A stretch of 39,228 bases of DNA, taken from Spirobacillus cienkowskii (GTDB lineage Bacteria; Bdellovibrionota_B; Oligoflexia; Silvanigrellales; Silvanigrellaceae). Below, piece by piece: positions 1-8,523 of the stretch. The notes beneath the pieces are model-generated. The model ran no database searches. It was not told where the DNA came from and worked only from the letters and a program-made list of their open reading frames with translations. The DNA lies in NCBI GenBank assembly GCA_003339605.1, contig QOVW01000079.1, positions 1 through 39,228 on the forward strand, in the 5' to 3' direction. Position 1 is the stretch's first letter, and the number at the start of each line of letters is the position of its first letter. Both the position numbers and the translations under genes were made by a program.

Positions 1-153
1 TGGTTGGAATCAATTAACACAAAAAATTGTCAAGTCAATTATGAATTCAAAACCTAAGGCAAGCTTATGTTAAAAACTTAGTGGACGGCGTATAATTTAA
101 TCAACCACTACTTTAATCCATTTACACATCCAAAAAATATAATTGATCTGTCT

Positions 154-993
154 GTGCAAAATATCAATAAATCAGATATTATTTTTTCAAGGTTTAGTTT
201 TTTCCCAAATATTGTATTTGATTTTGCAGAGTTTGGAATCTTAGTCGACTCTCATTTAAGTGGGTATACAAGCAAACTAAACAGCCCTCAAACAAGCGCC
301 TTTTCCGCTACAACATATGATAGAGAATTTTCTATTGTCAGGCGAGATCAATTTGGATTAATTGGTGGCTTTAGCTTGCCAATTTTTGAGCACTTTATTA
401 TTGGCTTTGGAGCAAGATATTTACAAAGAAAAACTATTATTAACATTATAGAAGCAGACAAAAATAGCACTATTAATGAATCATATCAAAATATTGAAGA
501 TAATGCTAACTACACTAAAGGAACTGCCTTTGATGTAGGAATTATTGTCCCATTTCAACATTTTTTAAGAAGTAAAATTGGTGTTTCTTTACTAGATATT
601 GGTGATACCACATACAAGTCAGCTAAAAGTTTATCAAAAGATGAAATTGAAAAAATGAATATCAAAGCGGGATTAAGTATAAATCCGAGCATATCAAAAA
701 ATATTGGCGCAACTGTATCAATCGAACAAGAAAGGATTAATAATTCAAGGCTTAACTTCCGAGATAAAATAAGAGCAGGATGCGAACTTAGTTTTGGATC
801 ATTTAACGGATCCAATGCTCCCTTCTCTATGCGTATTGGTTATGGAATGCAGAGTGTTAGTGCAGGAGTATCTGTAAATCTCTTTTTCGCTGACATTGAT
901 TTTTCGACTTATGGAGAACAAGTCTCTACAGCTGATGGTTTTGTAACAGATCGAAGATATGTGGCAAAAATATCTGTAAGCTTAGTAGAATGA
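154..993 (+). CDS. Outer-membrane beta-barrel-like protein, N-terminus incomplete
   Basis: The 279-residue frame alternates polar and hydrophobic residues in beta-strand fashion, is rich in Gly and aromatics, and ends in strand-like segments (IRAGCELSFG, FSMRIGYGMQ, AKISVSLVE). This resembles outer-membrane barrel proteins of the PorV/TraF-like type; family membership is inferred. There is no signal peptide. The GTG at 154 has no Shine-Dalgarno sequence, and the same frame stays open back to 82 with protein-like sequence (YNLINHYFNPF). Just upstream, frame 3 encodes RQAYVKNLVDG (57-89), which would read on naturally after a one-base shift. The gene therefore looks frame-disrupted or mis-sequenced near 40-95, with its true start outside the window. 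Function unknown. It sits 27 bp upstream of the STAS gene on the same strand. Confidence 0.5.
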   Translation: MQNINKSDIIFSRFSFFPNIVFDFAEFGILVDSHLSGYTSKLNSPQTSAFSATTYDREFSIVRRDQFGLIGGFSLPIFEHFIIGFGARYLQRKTIINIIEADKNSTINESYQNIEDNANYTKGTAFDVGIIVPFQHFLRSKIGVSLLDIGDTTYKSAKSLSKDEIEKMNIKAGLSINPSISKNIGATVSIEQERINNSRLNFRDKIRAGCELSFGSFNGSNAPFSMRIGYGMQSVSAGVSVNLFFADIDFSTYGEQVSTADGFVTDRRYVAKISVSLVE

Positions 994-1007
994 GTAGAAA
1001 GGTAATC

Positions 1008-1014
1008 AGGAGGT
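1008..1014 (+). promoter_or_regulatory. Strong Shine-Dalgarno fixing a GTG start
   Basis: AGGAGGT lies six bases before the GTG at 1021. It is the best ribosome-binding site in this part of the window and justifies choosing the GTG, which has no competing in-frame ATG until codon 9. Confidence 0.75.
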
Positions 1015-1020
1015 TACGGC

Positions 1021-1473
1021 GTGGATGTTCAATTAAAAGACGGCATGTATTATGTGTCTGGTGACATCACAGAAACGTGTAACTTGAGCGAATTTGGTCT
1101 TCCTTCTGGGCAAGTTAAGTTTGATTTAGGAAATGTAAGAACAATAAACAGTTGCGGTGTTCGCGAATGGATTCTTTGGATATCTAAACTTAAAATAAAT
1201 CCAATTTATTATAATTGCCCTCAGTCAGTTGTAATGCAGTTTAATATGGTTAAAGAAATTTTAGCGAATAATGTTAAAGTAGAAAGCTTTCAAATACCTG
1301 CATATTGCGATACCTGCGCAGAACAAAAAATATTTGTCTTAAGATCTGGAAAAGAATTTACTCCCGGCAAAAAATTAGATTACGAGCTTCCTAAATGTGA
1401 AAAAGAAGGATGCAGCATTGAGTCAGATGTTGATTTTGAATCATACTTTTACTTTATCGAGAACTTAAAATAA
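1021..1473 (+). CDS. STAS-domain protein with C-terminal zinc-ribbon-like cysteines
   Basis: This 150-residue cytoplasmic protein begins with a STAS fold of about 90 residues. Its core reads VKFDLGNVRTINSCGVREW, matching the beta-strand/loop/helix of SpoIIAA-type anti-sigma-factor antagonists. In those, DSSG carries the serine phosphorylated by the partner kinase. Here the loop is N43-S44-C45-G46, so the usual phospho-serine position holds Cys. The C-terminal third has C96-x2-C99 and C126-x4-C131, which looks like a zinc-binding ribbon. The next gene, 14 bp downstream, is a GHKL ATPase, the class of enzyme that binds STAS proteins in partner switches. The pairing is inferred from adjacency and domain logic. 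No sigma factor or PP2C phosphatase is encoded nearby. Confidence 0.7.
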   Translation: MDVQLKDGMYYVSGDITETCNLSEFGLPSGQVKFDLGNVRTINSCGVREWILWISKLKINPIYYNCPQSVVMQFNMVKEILANNVKVESFQIPAYCDTCAEQKIFVLRSGKEFTPGKKLDYELPKCEKEGCSIESDVDFESYFYFIENLK

Positions 1474-1487
1474 TCAAGGGTTTAATA

Positions 1488-2462
1488 ATGTTAGATTCTA
1501 CAAACTTAAATCTAGATGCTGTACTCGATGTAGATAATGAAAATTACAAAAACGAGTTGGTTGCGTTATTTAAAAGCTCAGCAATTAATCCAATTGTTGC
1601 TTCTCAGGAAAAAAGTATCGAAGAATTAAAAAAACTAGCCTCAAGTGGTTGTTTACAGGCTTTGTATATTTCAGATAAAATTGAGGAACAAAAATTAAAA
1701 GATCAAGATCTAATACCTTCTATCAAAATTGAAAATTTATTATTAGTAGATGATAAAACTAAAGATAAAATCATTGATAGTGAGGGGCTCATGCTTTTTG
1801 GGCATGTTTTGTCTTGTAATCAAGAGCATGTACCACATTTACAACTCATGAGCACAATCAGAAAAATCCGAGAAAAAAAATATTTTGGTGTAAATAAATG
1901 CGTGTCTTATGGAGCCTACGTTCATAGATATGTCCTATCACATTCTGACCAAAGACAATGGTTTAGAGATGCTTTATTTGAGTTTATAAAAGGCTTATCT
2001 TCTGTTCTCGGTCGCCCCACAGACGCCTATGCTCAATACGGCGTAGAAGTCCAAGAAGAGTTGCTTATGAACGCAATTTGGGATGCCAATCCTAAGCTTC
2101 ATGATGTTGATAGACGGGTCCCAATATCACTTTTACCGCAAGAAACTGTTCAAGTAGAATGGAGCTTTGATGGAACATACCTTGCTATCGGGGTTAGAGA
2201 TTCTTTTGGAACGTTTAAAAAGCCAACTGTTTATAAGTATTTAAAGTTTCTTTTTGCTAGTGATAAAAAAGCAATGATCAAATTACAGCACGAAGCAGTA
2301 GGGGCTGGCCTTGGTCTTTTTATGGTTATGGAAAGATTAAGTTCACTGATTATTACAGTCATGCCACATAAAACGACAGAAGTGATAGCAATTCTAAACC
2401 TAACCACAAGTCCTAAGAATTTTAGTAAAAAACAGCGGTCATTTCAGTTCTTTAGCATTTAA
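1488..2462 (+). CDS. GHKL-type ATPase, RsbW/SpoIIAB-like, with N-terminal extension
   Basis: The 324-residue protein has a histidine-kinase-like ATPase domain in its C-terminal half. The N box is EELLMNAIWDA (E191, N195), the G1 box is VRDSFG (D238), and the G2 box is GAGLGLFMV (272-280). No dimerisation/phospho-acceptor domain or membrane segment is seen, so an anti-sigma-factor or serine-kinase-like switch protein is more likely than a sensor histidine kinase. Residues 30-125 form a separate alpha/beta region that could be a degenerate receiver-like domain; this is a guess. AAGGG lies eight bases before the ATG. The gene follows the STAS gene closely and is probably co-transcribed. Its target is not visible in the window. 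Confidence 0.7.
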   Translation: MLDSTNLNLDAVLDVDNENYKNELVALFKSSAINPIVASQEKSIEELKKLASSGCLQALYISDKIEEQKLKDQDLIPSIKIENLLLVDDKTKDKIIDSEGLMLFGHVLSCNQEHVPHLQLMSTIRKIREKKYFGVNKCVSYGAYVHRYVLSHSDQRQWFRDALFEFIKGLSSVLGRPTDAYAQYGVEVQEELLMNAIWDANPKLHDVDRRVPISLLPQETVQVEWSFDGTYLAIGVRDSFGTFKKPTVYKYLKFLFASDKKAMIKLQHEAVGAGLGLFMVMERLSSLIITVMPHKTTEVIAILNLTTSPKNFSKKQRSFQFFSI

Positions 2463-2494
2463 ATTTTTTTTTAATTTTTTATAATAAAATAAAG

Positions 2495-2521
2495 TTGCAC
2501 TTAACGTAATTCTAATATAAA
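2495..2521 (+). promoter_or_regulatory. Candidate promoter of tRNA-Leu
   Basis: TTGCAC (2495-2500) and TATAAA (2516-2521) lie just upstream of the tRNA. The 15-base spacer is shorter than ideal, so this is tentative. Confidence 0.35.
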
Positions 2522-2531
2522 CAGCCCTTAT

Positions 2532-2616
2532 GCGGACGTGGTGAAATTGGTAGACACACTGGTCTTAGAAGCCAGAGCCCTTGGGCGTGGGAGTTCGAGT
2601 CTCTTCGTCCGCACCA
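2532..2616 (+). tRNA. tRNA-Leu (anticodon UAG)
   Basis: The acceptor arm GCGGACG pairs with CGTCCGC (2606-2612), followed by discriminator A and an encoded CCA (2614-2616). The anticodon stem CTGGT/GCCAG encloses loop CTTAGAA, giving anticodon UAG, which reads CUA. A long variable arm, as expected for class II Leu tRNA, precedes a T arm with the TTCGAGT loop. Confidence 0.95.
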
Positions 2617-2717
2617 TTTTTTATTGAAACATTGTATTCGTAAAAAATTTTACTTCTCGTTATTTTGCACTTTAAAAGCTAATTTTTTAAGCATTACGGA
2701 GTTAACAAGCAAAATAA

Positions 2718-3026
2718 ATGAATATTCAAACTCAAATTGAAAAAAAACTGACTACAAAATTCAATCCAATTTTTTTAAACGTGTTAAATGAGAGCCACCT
2801 TCATCATAGCTCAAAAAATAGTGAGTCACATTTTCGTATAGAGATCATATCGAAATATTTTGATAATTTATCTCTCTTAGCAAGACATCGAGCAATTAAT
2901 GAAACTATCACAGAAGAATTAATGCTTATAAAAGCGTGTTCAATGCAAGTTATGACAGAAGAAGAATGGCTGAAAAAAAATAAAAATTTAGAAAAATCTG
3001 CCTTTTGCACTAATAAACATGAATAA
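2718..3026 (+). CDS. bolA: BolA family protein
   Basis: The 102-residue protein matches the BolA fold in order: N-terminal helix IEKKL, strand with NESHLHH, the ESHFRIEIIS strand, ARHRAINE, and a C-terminal EEW. BolA proteins partner with monothiol glutaredoxins in iron-sulfur cluster handling and affect cell shape under stress in enterobacteria. The residues after EEW are an extension without a recognised motif. The gene stands alone after tRNA-Leu and ends 12 bp from the convergent rng gene. The upstream GGAG is rather far from the ATG, so the start is slightly uncertain. Confidence 0.85.
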   Translation: MNIQTQIEKKLTTKFNPIFLNVLNESHLHHSSKNSESHFRIEIISKYFDNLSLLARHRAINETITEELMLIKACSMQVMTEEEWLKKNKNLEKSAFCTNKHE

Positions 3027-3044
3027 AAATTTAAACTTTTATTC
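3021..3044. terminator. AT-only hairpin between convergent bolA and rng
   Basis: GAATAAAA (3021-3028) and TTTTATTC (3037-3044) form an 8-bp stem with an 8-base loop overlapping both stop codons. Its position suits a bidirectional terminator, but the stem has little GC. Confidence 0.3.
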
Positions 3045-4592
3045 AAAACGAATTGGCGCAATTTCAAAATGCTCAATGTGAAAATCAACGTATGATTTGA
3101 CAACAATTTTTTTTGAATACTTTAATTTTAGTTCATCCAAAAAAATTTTATCTTCTTCTAGTAGTCTATCTGATACCTGAGGGTTAGCTTTAACGACAAA
3201 CCCTTCATTATTTGAACGGTTAAACTCTCTCAATAACTCTCTAATCACTTCATAAGAAATAGTTGAAGGACTTTTAACATGACCATTACCTTCGCAATAA
3301 GGGCAGCCTATAGTCATTTTTTGCATTAAACTTTCTTCAGTTCTTTTACGGGTCATTTGCACTAAACCCATTTCAGAAATTCTCAAAACAGTTGTTTTAG
3401 CTTTGTCTTTTTTAAGTTCTTCTACAAGTGCAAGAAATACTTTATCTCTATCTTCTGTCCTATCCATATCGATAAAATCAAGAATAATGATTCCACCAAT
3501 GTTCCTAAGTCTAAGTTGCTGCACGATTTCTTTAACTGCTTCTAAATTCGTTTTAACTATTGTATCACCTAAAGATTTATTTCCAACAAATCTACCGGTA
3601 TTGACATCAATAGCTGTTAAAGCTTCCGTTTGTTCTATTATTAAATATCCACCAGATTTTAACCAAACCTTTGAACCTAATGCTCTAGAAACTTCTTGTT
3701 CTATTCCAAAGGCATCAAAAATCTGAGTTTCTCCTTGATATAATTGAACTTGAGCACCTAGTTTCACGCTAAATCTATTTAAAAACCTAACTAAATCTTC
3801 GTATCGTTTTTTATCATCAATCACTATTCTATCTAAATCTCTAGAAATGAGATCTCGGGTCGCTCTAAAAACAAGATCAAGATCCTCATGTACCAAACAA
3901 GGAGATTTTGATTTTAAACTTTTAATCCGAAGTGTTTCCCAAAGTTTTGCTAAAAAATCGATATCCGCAATAATTTTATCTTCTGGAACGTTTTCACTTG
4001 CAGTTCTTACTATTATTCCTGCACCATCAGGCTTTATTTTTTGGACAATACTCCTAAGACGTACACGCTCTTCTTCACATTGAATTCTACGACTCACACC
4101 AATGTGGTTTATGCTTGGCATCAATACAACATAACGTCCAGGTAGGCTTAAATACGTTGTAACACGAGCTCCTTTTGTACTAATCGCATCTTTAGCCACC
4201 TGCACTAAAATTTCTTGACCTTCTTTAACAAGATCAGAAATTTTGTAATTCTTATGATAAGACTTTGAATTTACATTGTCTAAATTGTCATCATCTTCTG
4301 ATTGAGAGGAATGAATTGATTTTCCATCATCATCAAACTCTTCAGGTAGTTCTTGAAGACCTTCGGGTTTAATGTCTCCACCATATAAAAAGGCAGCTCT
4401 TTCTAGACCTATATCTACAAAACAACTTTGCATACCAGGCAAAACACGTATTACTTTACCTTTATAAATTCCCCCAACTATTCCCCTATCTCGACTTCTT
4501 TCAATATAATACTCTGAAACTTGCCCTCCTTCGATAAGAGCAACGCGAGTCTCATACGAAGTACTATTAATGACTAACTGCTTAGCGACCAT
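3039..4592 (-). CDS. rng: Ribonuclease G/E family endoribonuclease
   Basis: This 517-residue protein cleaves single-stranded RNA and probably acts in rRNA maturation and mRNA decay in the cytoplasm. The S1 RNA-binding region starts near residue 38 (GIVGGIYKGKVIRVLPGMQSC) and carries an acidic insert at about 84-105. Catalytic magnesium ligands are D329 (TAIDVNTGR) and D372 (ILDFIDM). The zinc-link is C430-P-Y-C433, followed by EGNGH. It lacks the long disordered C-terminal scaffold of RNase E, so RNase G is the better name. It is the last gene of a probable gltA-waaA-rng unit, 54 bp after waaA. Confidence 0.92.
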   Translation of the reverse strand: MVAKQLVINSTSYETRVALIEGGQVSEYYIERSRDRGIVGGIYKGKVIRVLPGMQSCFVDIGLERAAFLYGGDIKPEGLQELPEEFDDDGKSIHSSQSEDDDNLDNVNSKSYHKNYKISDLVKEGQEILVQVAKDAISTKGARVTTYLSLPGRYVVLMPSINHIGVSRRIQCEEERVRLRSIVQKIKPDGAGIIVRTASENVPEDKIIADIDFLAKLWETLRIKSLKSKSPCLVHEDLDLVFRATRDLISRDLDRIVIDDKKRYEDLVRFLNRFSVKLGAQVQLYQGETQIFDAFGIEQEVSRALGSKVWLKSGGYLIIEQTEALTAIDVNTGRFVGNKSLGDTIVKTNLEAVKEIVQQLRLRNIGGIIILDFIDMDRTEDRDKVFLALVEELKKDKAKTTVLRISEMGLVQMTRKRTEESLMQKMTIGCPYCEGNGHVKSPSTISYEVIRELLREFNRSNNEGFVVKANPQVSDRLLEEDKIFLDELKLKYSKKIVVKSYVDFHIEHFEIAPIRFE

Positions 4593-4646
4593 AACTCATA
4601 TTCTTTTTTTTAAAAGGTTCAAAAATCCAAACACAAGTGGAGTTAA

Positions 4647-6140
4647 CTAGTTGCTACTTTTCTTACCCTTTAAAAAGGTGTTCAAGATAATTTCACTTGT
4701 ATCAGGAATGTTTTTAAACAGCTTAACCGCTCTGTCTCTTGCTAAGCTCAGACGTTTCACTGGATGCATGGCATCAACTTCTTCCCCTTCCAAACTAACC
4801 CACTGAACTAAAAATTGAAACAAGTCATTGCTGTTTTGAAAAGAAATTGCCGCACCATGCTCTATAAGCTCACTAGCCTCATAAGATTTTAAAAAATTGT
4901 TACCAATTAATACAGGGATTCCATGAGCAGCTGGTTCGAGAACATTATGAATTTGACCATCAAAGCCCCCTCCAACTATAGCAATATCTCCTAACTCATA
5001 CAATTCAGCTAAATAACCAATTTTATCAAAAATTATAATTTCGTAATTTTCTAAAAATTCAAAATTAAAATTTTGGATTTTATTTAATAGATCTAAATTA
5101 TTATAATTTTTAAATCTTATAATATTATCTTGAATATTATAATTTACATTTATATCTAAAGATTTTCTTTCACAATAATCTTTTAATTTTAAGATAATTT
5201 TTGAAAAAAACTCTACTTTAAGTCCTGCTTGTAAAAAATCATGCAACAACTTATTACAAATTTTATGATCTGTTTCGTGTGGAACATAAATCATAAAAAT
5301 TTTATCTTTAATTCCTTCACATTGAAGAGCAATATTATTTTCAATTTGATGAGGAGAACCAAAAACCAAGCATTTTTTATTCAAAATAAACTTATTATAC
5401 AAACAATAATAGTAAAATAAATTAAAAAATTTATCGTTTTTTAATTTTGAAGAATTATTTGCTCTTTCTAAAGCCCTAGACCACTTAGCATCTCCTGCTA
5501 AAAAAACATTTTTAGTTGTAGAAAATTTCATAAAATATTGGGCATCATGATTGTTTACAGCAAATATATTTGTAATATTTTTATAGTAATTTTTATTAAT
5601 ATATTCACTTAAAAAAGCAAAAAAACCAACCCTGCTTTTATTTAAAGTAGCAGAAATCAAATTAATCTCAACTTTATTATCTAAACAAGAATTAAACAAA
5701 GAAGGCCATAAATCATAACGAACAAAAAATATTTTTTTAATATTTAATGAATTTAAAGCCAAATTAAAATATTTTTTGTTATCTAAAGGAAGTCCGGAAT
5801 ACCCAATTTTATAAGGGAAATTATTTAAAAAAGGTTCTGCACTAGGAGAGTAATATGTTAAGAAATAGCGAACACCTAAATTTTCGCTAAGTTTTCTGGC
5901 TACAGGAATTGCTTGCTCCATTTCTCCAGCACTCGAAACATGAAACCAAAAAACATCATATTCAATTTGGTTTTTAACATCATTATCAATTATTTTTTTT
6001 GCTTCAATTATACTACTAAAAAATAATTTTGGATTTCTAAGTTCAACAAATCTTTTTGCTTTTTTACTTCTTATAAAAAACAAAAAAAATTTCAATATAT
6101 AATAAATTATTAATTGAAATTTTTCATATACAAATATCAC
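4647..6140 (-). CDS. waaA: 3-deoxy-D-manno-octulosonic acid (Kdo) transferase
   Basis: The enzyme transfers Kdo from CMP-Kdo to the lipid A precursor at the inner face of the cytoplasmic membrane. Evidence: a hydrophobic N-terminal anchor (about residues 8-24), the acceptor-side motif VSSAGEMEQAIPVARKL with the conserved Glu, a GSPHQIENN segment opening the C-terminal half, and the nucleotide-sugar motif GGGFDGQIHNVLEPAAHG. At 497 residues it is longer than the roughly 420-430 usual for the family. The extra length is Lys/Asn/Phe/Tyr-rich sequence around residues 225-365, in the most AT-rich part of the gene. It starts 15 bp after gltA and precedes rng on the same strand. It shows that the organism makes LPS. 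Confidence 0.9.
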   Translation of the reverse strand: MIFVYEKFQLIIYYILKFFLFFIRSKKAKRFVELRNPKLFFSSIIEAKKIIDNDVKNQIEYDVFWFHVSSAGEMEQAIPVARKLSENLGVRYFLTYYSPSAEPFLNNFPYKIGYSGLPLDNKKYFNLALNSLNIKKIFFVRYDLWPSLFNSCLDNKVEINLISATLNKSRVGFFAFLSEYINKNYYKNITNIFAVNNHDAQYFMKFSTTKNVFLAGDAKWSRALERANNSSKLKNDKFFNLFYYYCLYNKFILNKKCLVFGSPHQIENNIALQCEGIKDKIFMIYVPHETDHKICNKLLHDFLQAGLKVEFFSKIILKLKDYCERKSLDINVNYNIQDNIIRFKNYNNLDLLNKIQNFNFEFLENYEIIIFDKIGYLAELYELGDIAIVGGGFDGQIHNVLEPAAHGIPVLIGNNFLKSYEASELIEHGAAISFQNSNDLFQFLVQWVSLEGEEVDAMHPVKRLSLARDRAVKLFKNIPDTSEIILNTFLKGKKSSN

Positions 6141-6155
6141 AATACAACTCCAAAC

Positions 6156-7319
6156 CTATCTTTGTTCTAAAGGAACATATGGTATATCTTTAAAACCAAC
6201 ATACTCAGATTCTGGATAGTATATTTTATTGCTTTGCCTCAATTCCAAAATATGTGCACACCAACCAACTATTCTTGCTGCAGCAAAAATTGCAGAATAT
6301 AAAACAGGCTGTATTCCTAATTTTTTATATACTGCTCCACTCCATAAATCTACATTTGCATATATTGGTAACATTTTTTCTTCAAAATATTTTCTAGCAA
6401 CTTGTTCTATTTCTAATAAAATATTAAAGTCATTTTCTTTTTCATCTTTACTTGTTAACTGAGAAAGTAAATCTTTAAAGATTATAGCACGAGGATCCAT
6501 TGTTTTATAAATTCTATGCCCCATACCTACAACTTTTCCACCAGAATTTAGTAAATTATAAATATAATTTTTCACATTACCACTGTTTTTAGCATTTTTA
6601 ATCAATTCAATCACCAAAGCGCTAGTTCCTCCATGTAAATTTCCTGTTAAAGCTCCAACCGCTGCACTTGTTGCAGAATAAAAATTTGTTTGTGTAGAAG
6701 CTACCGAACGAGCTATAAAAGTAGAAGGAGTAAAACCATGATCCATTTGTATTATTAAAGCTATTTCCATACAACGACTTTGGTTTTTTGTTGGAATTTT
6801 ACCAAAAAGCATATAAATAAAATTTTCAACAAACGACAAATCAGATCGTGGCTCCAGTAATGGAACTCCTAAATAATGCCTATATGCAGCTGATAAAACT
6901 ACTGGTGTTTGCGCAATAATTCTCATCACTTTTTCAATAAAGTTTTCTTCTTCTAAATAATTTTCATTTCTATCAATACTTGCTAAAGCAGCAAGAGCTG
7001 TTTGTAAAATTAATAAAGGCTTCGAATGCTGGGGGAATTCTTTTATAATTCTAATAATTTTTTCTTGAGAACTGGACATGTTTCTAAGACCCCAACTAAA
7101 AGCATCTAATTTGATTTTATCTGGAAGTTTTCCTACCAATAAAAGCCAAGCTGTTTCTTCAAAAGAAGCGTGGGCAGCTAGCTCTGCAATATTAATTCCC
7201 CTATAAAACAAACGACCATTATCACCATCTACCCAGCTTATACCAGTAGTATCTACAATAATATCTTGCATATTTTGCTTTATATCTTCTGGTTTTTTAG
7301 ATGTGTCAAAATGATTCAT
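6156..7319 (-). CDS. gltA: Citrate synthase
   Basis: This condenses oxaloacetate with acetyl-CoA to citrate, entering the TCA cycle. The catalytic triad is visible: H229 in GNLHGG, H268 in VGMGHRIYK and D324 in NVDLWSG. The length (387) matches the short citrate/2-methylcitrate synthase class rather than the 427-residue E. coli-type hexameric enzyme, so 2-methylcitrate synthase is the main alternative. No prp genes are near. It is the first gene of the minus-strand gltA-waaA-rng cluster and is divergent from accA across a 124-bp gap. Confidence 0.88.
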   Translation of the reverse strand: MNHFDTSKKPEDIKQNMQDIIVDTTGISWVDGDNGRLFYRGINIAELAAHASFEETAWLLLVGKLPDKIKLDAFSWGLRNMSSSQEKIIRIIKEFPQHSKPLLILQTALAALASIDRNENYLEEENFIEKVMRIIAQTPVVLSAAYRHYLGVPLLEPRSDLSFVENFIYMLFGKIPTKNQSRCMEIALIIQMDHGFTPSTFIARSVASTQTNFYSATSAAVGALTGNLHGGTSALVIELIKNAKNSGNVKNYIYNLLNSGGKVVGMGHRIYKTMDPRAIIFKDLLSQLTSKDEKENDFNILLEIEQVARKYFEEKMLPIYANVDLWSGAVYKKLGIQPVLYSAIFAAARIVGWCAHILELRQSNKIYYPESEYVGFKDIPYVPLEQR

Positions 7320-7443
7320 TTTAAACTACCTCAGTTCTTTTGACCAAAAGGCTCAATTTTGCTACCAACTTAAACAATGCTTAGAGTTCGTAATGAACTT
7401 TACTCAATGAGTCATACAAGCACTTTAAGAAGGCGAAAACAAC
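7320..7443. promoter_or_regulatory. Divergent control region between gltA and accA
   Basis: This gap must hold promoters for both operons. ACTCA-A-TGAGT (7403-7413) is a perfect short palindrome and AGTTC/GAACT (7385-7399) is another. A TTGACC at 7340-7345 could be a plus-strand -35, but no good -10 follows at the right distance. An operator role is a guess. Confidence 0.35.
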
Positions 7444-8514
7444 ATGGATATTCTTCAACTTGAGAAACCATTACTAGAACTATACAATAGAATTTCAGAA
7501 CTTAGGCTAGTGGTACAACAAACCTCAATTTTTCCTTTTAAAATAGAATATACTAAAGAATTAAACGAAGAAATTTCCATTCTTGAAAATAAATTTGAAA
7601 TACTAGCAAAAGAGATCTTCTCTAACTTAACTCCATACCAAATCACTCAGCTTTCAAGACATCCAAATAGACCATATACGTTAGACATTATTAATCAAAT
7701 ATGCTCTGAGTTTATTGAATTACATGGTGATCGTAGTTTTGCAGATGACAAAGCCATTGTAACTGGACTTGCGATATTTAGAAATAAAAAAATAATAATA
7801 ATTGGTCATCAAAAAGGTCGTGGCACTAAAGAAAATATGAAAAGAAACTTTGGAATGCCAAAACCTGAAGGTTACAGAAAAGCATTACGTATAATGCAAT
7901 TAGCAGAGAGATTTAAACTCCCAATTGTTACTTTTATAGATACTCCTGGCGCCTACCCCGGTATGGATGCTGAAGAACGCGGCCAAAGTGAAGCTATCGC
8001 TAAAAATATCATGGAGATGAGTGCTCTTTCGGTTCCAATCATCTCTGTCGTTATTGGAGAAGGAGGGAGTGGCGGCGCTTTAGCAATTGGAGTTGCCAAC
8101 AAAACGTATATGATGGAATATTCTACTTACAGTGTAATTTCTCCTGAAGGATGTGCTTCAATTCTCTGGAAAGACGGAACACAAGCAGATAAAGCTGCAA
8201 ATATTCTTGGTCTTACTGCAGAAACAGCACTAAAAAATGGGATTATTGATGGCATCATTAAAGAACCTCTTGGTGGTGCTCATTGGAAAAGCAAGCAAGC
8301 TATTCAATCTATTGCCGACGTTATTGAAAGTGGTTTAAATAGTTTGTGTAATATGAGTTATAATGATCTCAAAAATGAACGAATGAAAAAATATTTTAAA
8401 ATTGGCGCATTTCAAAACATGGCACCAATATCTCATTATAATTCTAAAACACCTATTAACACCGAGTGGAATGAATCATGGGAGAGTGTTGAAGCTGCAT
8501 TAAATCTCCAATAA
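7444..8514 (+). CDS. accA: Acetyl-CoA carboxylase carboxyltransferase subunit alpha
   Basis: With AccD it transfers the carboxyl group from carboxybiotin to acetyl-CoA, making malonyl-CoA for fatty-acid synthesis. The 356-residue protein has the family's N-terminal helical segment (about 1-65), then the crotonase-like carboxyltransferase core: HGDRSFADDKAIVTG, the GHQKGRGTKEN loop, FIDTPGAYPG, and the oxyanion-forming GEGGSGGALAIG. Length and motifs are typical. It opens a plus-strand run of six closely spaced genes; cmk follows after 9 bp. Confidence 0.95.
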   Translation: MDILQLEKPLLELYNRISELRLVVQQTSIFPFKIEYTKELNEEISILENKFEILAKEIFSNLTPYQITQLSRHPNRPYTLDIINQICSEFIELHGDRSFADDKAIVTGLAIFRNKKIIIIGHQKGRGTKENMKRNFGMPKPEGYRKALRIMQLAERFKLPIVTFIDTPGAYPGMDAEERGQSEAIAKNIMEMSALSVPIISVVIGEGGSGGALAIGVANKTYMMEYSTYSVISPEGCASILWKDGTQADKAANILGLTAETALKNGIIDGIIKEPLGGAHWKSKQAIQSIADVIESGLNSLCNMSYNDLKNERMKKYFKIGAFQNMAPISHYNSKTPINTEWNESWESVEAALNLQ

Positions 8515-8523
8515 AGGAATACT

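Noticed and set aside
2804-3106. 100-codon minus-strand frame covering bolA
   Set aside because: It overlaps both bolA and the end of rng in another frame and has no recognisable protein features.
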